NCBI GenBank assembly: GCA_030646595.1
Contig: JAUSKS010000171.1
Location: forward strand, 1 to 7,842
Length of the DNA stretch: 7,842 nt
Direction: 5' to 3'
Source of the DNA: Gallionellaceae bacterium
Lineage (GTDB): Bacteria > Pseudomonadota > Gammaproteobacteria > Burkholderiales > Gallionellaceae
A program made the position numbers and the translations under genes. Of this stretch, positions 4,321 to 7,842 are shown one piece after another (the first letter of the stretch is position 1; every line of letters begins with the position of its first letter). The notes under the pieces are model-generated. The model did not search any database and had not been told where the DNA came from. It worked only from the letters and a program-made list of their open reading frames with translations.

Positions 4321-6573
4321 ATGCATCGTCTGTTACTGCGTCAACTGCAACGCCACCTGGGCAAGGATTTTTTGCCGACTGAACAATGGCAGGCATTCTT
4401 TCAGGTAATCAGCGCCCATTATGAAGAAATAGATCGCGAACGAACGCTGTTGGAAAATGCGCTGGTGGTTAACTCGCAGGAGCTGACTGAGGCCAACAGC
4501 CATTTGCGTGTGCAATCGGAACAAGAACATGCTTTGCTGCGCAGCGTAATTGATTCCATCCCCGACCTGCTTTTTTTCAAAACGCCAGAAGGTGCTTATC
4601 TGGGCTGCAACCGCGCATTCGAAAAGTATATAGGGCTGCCGGAGAGCGCCATTATTGGCAAGACAGATTTTGATTTCCTGGATACCGCCCTGGCAGATAC
4701 CCTGCAAAAAACCGATCAGCAGATGCTGGCCTTGAGGCAGCCCTCGCTCAGCGAGGAGTGGGTCACCTACCCGGATCACAGCCGGGTTTGTCTGGAAATG
4801 TTGCGTACACCCTATGCCAGTATGAATGGCAAGCTGCTCGGTCTGATCGGGATAGGCCGTGATATTACCGAACGCAAGCGGCTGGAAGATGAAATGCGGG
4901 TTGCCACCATGGTATATCAGCATAGCGATGAAGGTATGCTGGTGACTGATGCCAACAATCATATTATTGCTATCAACCCCTCATGCAGCAAAATAACCGG
5001 CTATAGCTTTGACGAAGTAGTAGGCAAGGATCCCAAAATTTTTAATTCCGGACGCCAGGATAAAAATTTTTTCCAGGAAATGTGGCTGGCGCTGGACACC
5101 ACCGGATATTGGCATGGCGAGATATGGGATAGGCGCAAAAACGGCGAAATATATGCCAAAAGATTGACTATCAACACCTTGTATACGGATGCAAAAAGCG
5201 TACACGGGTATGTGGCATTGTTCTCCGATATTACTGAACAAAAGCAATCGGAAGAATTAATCTGGAAACAAGCCAATTTTGATACATTGACCGGCTTGCC
5301 CAATCGTCGCATGTTCCGCGATCGCCTGGAACAGGAACTGAAGAAAGAGCATCGTGCCGGTTTATCGCTGGCATTGTTGCTGATTGATCTGGATAACTTC
5401 AAGGAAATAAACGATACCCTGGGCCATCATGTTGGTGATGAGTTGTTAGTGGAGGCTGCGCGCCGCATCAGCACATGCGCACGCGAATCGGATACCGTAG
5501 CGCGGCTGGGGGGCGATGAATTTACCATTGTGTTGCCCCATCTGGTCAATAGCAGCCATGTGGAACGGGTGGCATGGGAAGTCATCACCAAGCTGAGTGA
5601 GCCCTTCTATCTAGGTAGCGAAGTTGCCTATCTGTCAGCCAGTATTGGCGTGACGCTTTATCCGGCAGATGCAACCGAAGTCGAGCAGTTGCTGAAAAAT
5701 GCTGACCAGGCCATGTATGTCGCCAAAAATCAGGGTCGAAAATGTTTCAGTTATTTTACCCAGTCGTTGCAAGAATCAGCGCAAAATCGCCTGCGTTTGC
5801 TGAAGGATTTGCATGGTGCTTTGGCGGCTAAACAGTTTAAAGTGTATTTCCAGCCCATCGTGGATTTGACGACAGGCCGCATTCGTAAGGCAGAAGCGCT
5901 GTTACGCTGGCAACACCCGGAACGCGGCATGGTAGGCCCTATTGAGTTTATTCCATTGGCCGAAGAAACCGGCTTGATTATGGAAATCGGTGATTGGGTC
6001 TTCCGCGAATCAGCACTGTGGGTAAAGCGCTGGATCGAATTATGCCCGGACGGTTTTCAGGTCAGCGTCAATACTTCTCCAGTGCAGTTTCGAGAAGAAG
6101 GGAATGTATATGTGCAGGCATGGCTGAATCATTTAAGTAGATTAGAGCTTGCCGGTCAAAGCATGGTCATTGAGATTACCGAAGGCCTGTTGTTAAATGC
6201 AGATTCCAGGGTGACCTACAAGCTGCTCAAATTTCGCGATGCTGGTGTGCAGGTAGCCATAGATGATTTTGGTACCGGTTATTCTTCACTTTCCTACCTG
6301 AAAAAATTTGATATTGATTACCTGAAAATAGATCAATCCTTTGTGCGTAATCTGGCAACTGATCCGAATGACATGGCTTTATCCGAAGCGATTATTGTGA
6401 TGGCGCATAAGCTGGGATTGAAAGTCATCGCTGAAGGTGTGGAAACGGAACAGCAGCGCAACTTGCTGGCACAAGCAGGATGCGATTTTGGTCAAGGTTA
6501 TCTGTTTGCTAAGCCCATGCCGCCAGAAGAGTTTGAAGCGATGTTGCAGCGTGATCTGGTTGTTCCTTCGTAG
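4321..6573 (+). CDS. PAS-PAS-GGDEF-EAL cyclic-di-GMP synthase/phosphodiesterase
   Basis: This 750-aa cytoplasmic protein has no membrane segments. An N-terminal helical segment (1-70) contains a probable coiled coil from about 36 and precedes PAS 1 (about 75-185, ending GIGRDITERKRLEDEM) and PAS 2 (about 195-308, ending ALFSDITEQKQSEE). The GGDEF domain spans about 315-478 with an intact GGDEF at 397-401. An inhibitory I-site RxxD (Arg388-Asp391) lies the standard five residues ahead of it. The EAL domain spans about 490-742 with EALLRW at 525-530. It retains the usual metal and catalytic set: Asn584, Glu618, Asp648-Asp649 in DDFGTGYSS, Lys669, Glu705 in AEGVET, and QGYLFAKP. Both activities therefore look possible: making c-di-GMP from GTP and hydrolysing it to pGpG. 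No clear ribosome site precedes the ATG. The 13-nt gap after the FIST stop suggests translational coupling, with FIST as likely partner sensor. The stop codon lies in the downstream palindrome. Confidence 0.95.
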   Translation: MHRLLLRQLQRHLGKDFLPTEQWQAFFQVISAHYEEIDRERTLLENALVVNSQELTEANSHLRVQSEQEHALLRSVIDSIPDLLFFKTPEGAYLGCNRAFEKYIGLPESAIIGKTDFDFLDTALADTLQKTDQQMLALRQPSLSEEWVTYPDHSRVCLEMLRTPYASMNGKLLGLIGIGRDITERKRLEDEMRVATMVYQHSDEGMLVTDANNHIIAINPSCSKITGYSFDEVVGKDPKIFNSGRQDKNFFQEMWLALDTTGYWHGEIWDRRKNGEIYAKRLTINTLYTDAKSVHGYVALFSDITEQKQSEELIWKQANFDTLTGLPNRRMFRDRLEQELKKEHRAGLSLALLLIDLDNFKEINDTLGHHVGDELLVEAARRISTCARESDTVARLGGDEFTIVLPHLVNSSHVERVAWEVITKLSEPFYLGSEVAYLSASIGVTLYPADATEVEQLLKNADQAMYVAKNQGRKCFSYFTQSLQESAQNRLRLLKDLHGALAAKQFKVYFQPIVDLTTGRIRKAEALLRWQHPERGMVGPIEFIPLAEETGLIMEIGDWVFRESALWVKRWIELCPDGFQVSVNTSPVQFREEGNVYVQAWLNHLSRLELAGQSMVIEITEGLLLNADSRVTYKLLKFRDAGVQVAIDDFGTGYSSLSYLKKFDIDYLKIDQSFVRNLATDPNDMALSEAIIVMAHKLGLKVIAEGVETEQQRNLLAQAGCDFGQGYLFAKPMPPEEFEAMLQRDLVVPS

Positions 6574-6609
6574 GGGCACGGTTCACCCGCAGGGTAACGC
6601 ACCCCTACG
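6569..6609. repeat. 41-bp imperfect palindrome at a convergent gene junction
   Basis: cgtagggg (6569-6576) and cccctacg (6602-6609) are perfect outer arms. Inside, gttcaccc (6581-6588) and agggtaac (6591-6598) pair imperfectly around a gc centre. The stop codon TAG of the c-di-GMP enzyme (6571-6573) is part of the left arm, and gspN ends 13 nt beyond the right arm. It may serve as a bidirectional terminator, although the T-run after it is short (ttt). It also resembles REP-type dispersed palindromes. Confidence 0.65.
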
Positions 6610-6621
6610 TTTGCGCTATGT

Positions 6622-7374
6622 TCAGGGTGGAATAAGCTTGAAGCTATGCACACCTGGAGCAGCCTCCGGCCCCAGATGATGCAGCAATTCGGCAAGGCTA
6701 TCGTATTTCCCGGCAGCTGCCTGCGCCGTGCCATTAAACGTCAATCCTTTTGCCGCTGACCACAGCCCTTGTCCATTCAGCAATAGCACACCAGCAGTGG
6801 TGCTCAGTCCGATATTGATGCGTTCGCCTGCGCCATTCAGCGTCAGACGATAGTTACCCAGCGGCGCGATACTGCTCAGCGCAGAGCTGGCTTGTTGCCA
6901 GTCCATTATTGCTGTGCCTGTAATATTTTGCGGCGTGGCCACCAGGTGTTCGCTTTGAATACGAAATTGTCCGCGAAATTGTGCAGGTTTCAGGATGGGA
7001 GAAAATTCTTCCACGATCTGGGCGGGGAGTGATAGCCGCACATGTTGCAATTCAATTTGATTGAAGGCAACGGTTGCCACCATCGCAGAGTCAGGCGGCA
7101 GATCATTCCATTGCAAGCGCGCCTGCATTTTCGCAGTGAATAAAGGCAATACAGCCACTCTCCAATGGAGCGGTTCCAGCGCTATCAGGTTGCCTGCGCG
7201 CCCGCGTATGGCGGGGGTGGCAGCGCCCTGCCATATTGTGCCCTGAGTATGAGCCAGCATTAAACGTCCGTTGGTAGCATGTTGCAGCCATCTATCCAGC
7301 AAGGAGGCAGGGGCCAGCATGAGCAGGGTCAGCAGATAAACCAGAAGAAAGAAACCGACTATTGATTTATACAT
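6622..7374 (-). CDS. gspN: Type II secretion system protein N
   Basis: GspN is an inner-membrane-anchored accessory subunit found in some type II secretion systems, which export folded proteins across the outer membrane. From the ATG at 7374 the product is 250 aa, a normal length for the family. An N-terminal hydrophobic anchor (IVGFFLLVYLLTLLML, about 5-20) is followed by a periplasmic domain. The family-typical LMLAHTQGTIWQG segment is at 38-50, then alternating beta-strand sequence rich in LxWR and QLxL patterns, with a glycine-rich C-terminal part (GVLLLNGQGLW, LTFNGTAQAAAG). The frame is open further upstream to a GTG at 7467. That would add 31 residues read from the palindromic insert and spoil the expected N-terminus, so I chose MYKSIV. 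No clear Shine-Dalgarno precedes it. It follows gspM on the same strand, the usual L-M-N order, and is the last gene of that cluster here. Confidence 0.88.
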   Translation of the reverse strand: MYKSIVGFFLLVYLLTLLMLAPASLLDRWLQHATNGRLMLAHTQGTIWQGAATPAIRGRAGNLIALEPLHWRVAVLPLFTAKMQARLQWNDLPPDSAMVATVAFNQIELQHVRLSLPAQIVEEFSPILKPAQFRGQFRIQSEHLVATPQNITGTAIMDWQQASSALSSIAPLGNYRLTLNGAGERINIGLSTTAGVLLLNGQGLWSAAKGLTFNGTAQAAAGKYDSLAELLHHLGPEAAPGVHSFKLIPP

Positions 7375-7518
7375 AGCGGCAGAAGTCGTAGCGAGCGAGC
7401 CGACATTGGGGGAGCCTGGAGCGCAGGCACTGGAGTGTACATAATAGTACATGAGGATGCCGAGCACCGCGCGACCCCGATGCCGGTTTGCGCAGTAGAC
7501 TTATGTCGCTATGTATAG
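7375..7518 (-). repeat. 144-bp palindrome-bearing insert between gspM and gspN
   Basis: Genes of the gsp M-N pair are usually close or overlapping, but here 144 nt separate them. The segment holds two short hairpins: gcctg/caggc (7414-7418 and 7424-7428, loop gagcg) and tgtac/gtaca (7436-7440 and 7447-7451, loop ataata). A GC-rich flank (7452-7500) contains repeated gccg/cggc and gcgc words. It looks like a dispersed intergenic repeat rather than a gene. It could also carry an internal promoter or an mRNA-stabilising fold. Confidence 0.45.
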
Positions 7519-7842
7519 TCACTGTGTTCCACCATTAGTCAACGTGGCCGTGACTTTTACCATACCTGCTTGCGGCAATGCGGCAATGCCTATGGAATCT
7601 GCGCGTATGTGTTGTTCCTGTTGCAGGGCGCGCAGCCAGCGCAGCCATTGTTCAAACGAAACCGAGGCCAATGTAATGCGCACCGCATTGGGTGGTTGTG
7701 CATCAAGCGCAGTGAGCGCTTCGCGTAATTGATAGCGCACGGCAGACGCTTCAACAGCGGATTGCAAGGCAGCTGCATCGAATACCGCGGGCTTGGGATG
7801 ATGGCGCAACATTTCAACTTCGGCGGCCTGGGCTTGCAGATG
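7519..7842 (-). CDS. gspM: Type II secretion system protein M, C-terminal part (partial)
   Basis: The visible 107 codons are the C-terminal two thirds; the gene continues past the window end, with its cytoplasmic tail and membrane helix outside. GspM is an inner-membrane platform protein that binds GspL and helps couple the cytoplasmic ATPase GspE to pseudopilus assembly. The visible part is the periplasmic region: a helical stretch (HLQAQAAEVEMLRHH), then the ferredoxin-like fold with VRITLASVSFEQWLRWLRALQQEQHI and IAALPQAGMVKVTATL near the end, a common GspM ending. The frame is open to the window edge, so an internal ATG at 7812 is not the start. Identification rests on this C-terminal pattern plus the neighbouring gspN. 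The stop is TGA at 7521-7519. Confidence 0.82.
   Translation of the reverse strand, partial: HLQAQAAEVEMLRHHPKPAVFDAAALQSAVEASAVRYQLREALTALDAQPPNAVRITLASVSFEQWLRWLRALQQEQHIRADSIGIAALPQAGMVKVTATLTNGGTQ

Noticed and set aside
4333..4962. Minus-strand open frame of 209 codons opposite the PAS domains
   Set aside because: It is antisense to a clearly recognisable PAS-GGDEF-EAL gene and shows no recognisable domain; it reads as a shadow frame.
7375..7467. 31-residue N-terminal extension of GspN from the GTG at 7467
   Set aside because: It is encoded by the palindromic spacer, and the family begins with the hydrophobic anchor MYKSIVGFFLL.
1..7842. CRISPR array, transposase or phage genes
   Set aside because: There are no regularly spaced direct repeats and no transposase or integrase motifs in any supported frame.

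Overview
The window runs from the 3' end of a ribosomal RNA operon into a block of protein genes. The 23S rRNA tail and 5S rRNA read like those of a betaproteobacterium: the 23S end has the ctaactgatactaattgccc-type sequence, and the 5S closes on a gtctgacg/cgtcagac stem. Adjacent type II secretion genes (gspM, gspN) and a FIST/PAS-GGDEF-EAL pair fit a free-living, possibly Nitrosomonadales-like bacterium. That rank is a guess; the class is fairly safe.

Layout. Positions 1-275 (+) hold the end of 23S rRNA, followed by a spacer with a small 7-mer tandem repeat, 5S rRNA (about 452-567, +) and a perfect 19-bp-arm terminator (571-613). Positions 673-3027 (-) carry two tandem paralogous genes for exported proteins that resemble a TIM-barrel glycoside hydrolase. 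One has a clear lipobox and the other does not. A roughly 165-bp divergent intergenic region separates them from 3192-6573 (+). There a FIST-domain sensor gene lies 13 nt upstream of a gene for a cytoplasmic PAS-PAS-GGDEF-EAL c-di-GMP enzyme. An imperfect palindrome (6569-6609) lies at the convergent junction with the type II secretion genes gspN (6622-7374, -) and gspM (7519 to beyond the window end, -). A 144-bp palindrome-bearing insert separates gspM and gspN.

How the genes may work together. FIST domains are thought to bind small ligands, and their genes often sit beside signalling output genes. Here the sensor and the c-di-GMP synthase/phosphodiesterase look like one operon. The divergently transcribed, exported glycosidase-like pair could be a surface or periplasmic output of that signalling, for example exopolysaccharide trimming as known for clan GH-A enzymes such as PslG. 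This link rests only on gene position and fold resemblance. The gsp genes are a separate housekeeping-type cluster that enters from the right.

The least explained part is the duplicated exported family. I cannot assign it to a named family. It has four cysteines and two glutamates conserved between the copies, different membrane-anchoring signals, a stop codon lost in one copy and no good start codon in the other.
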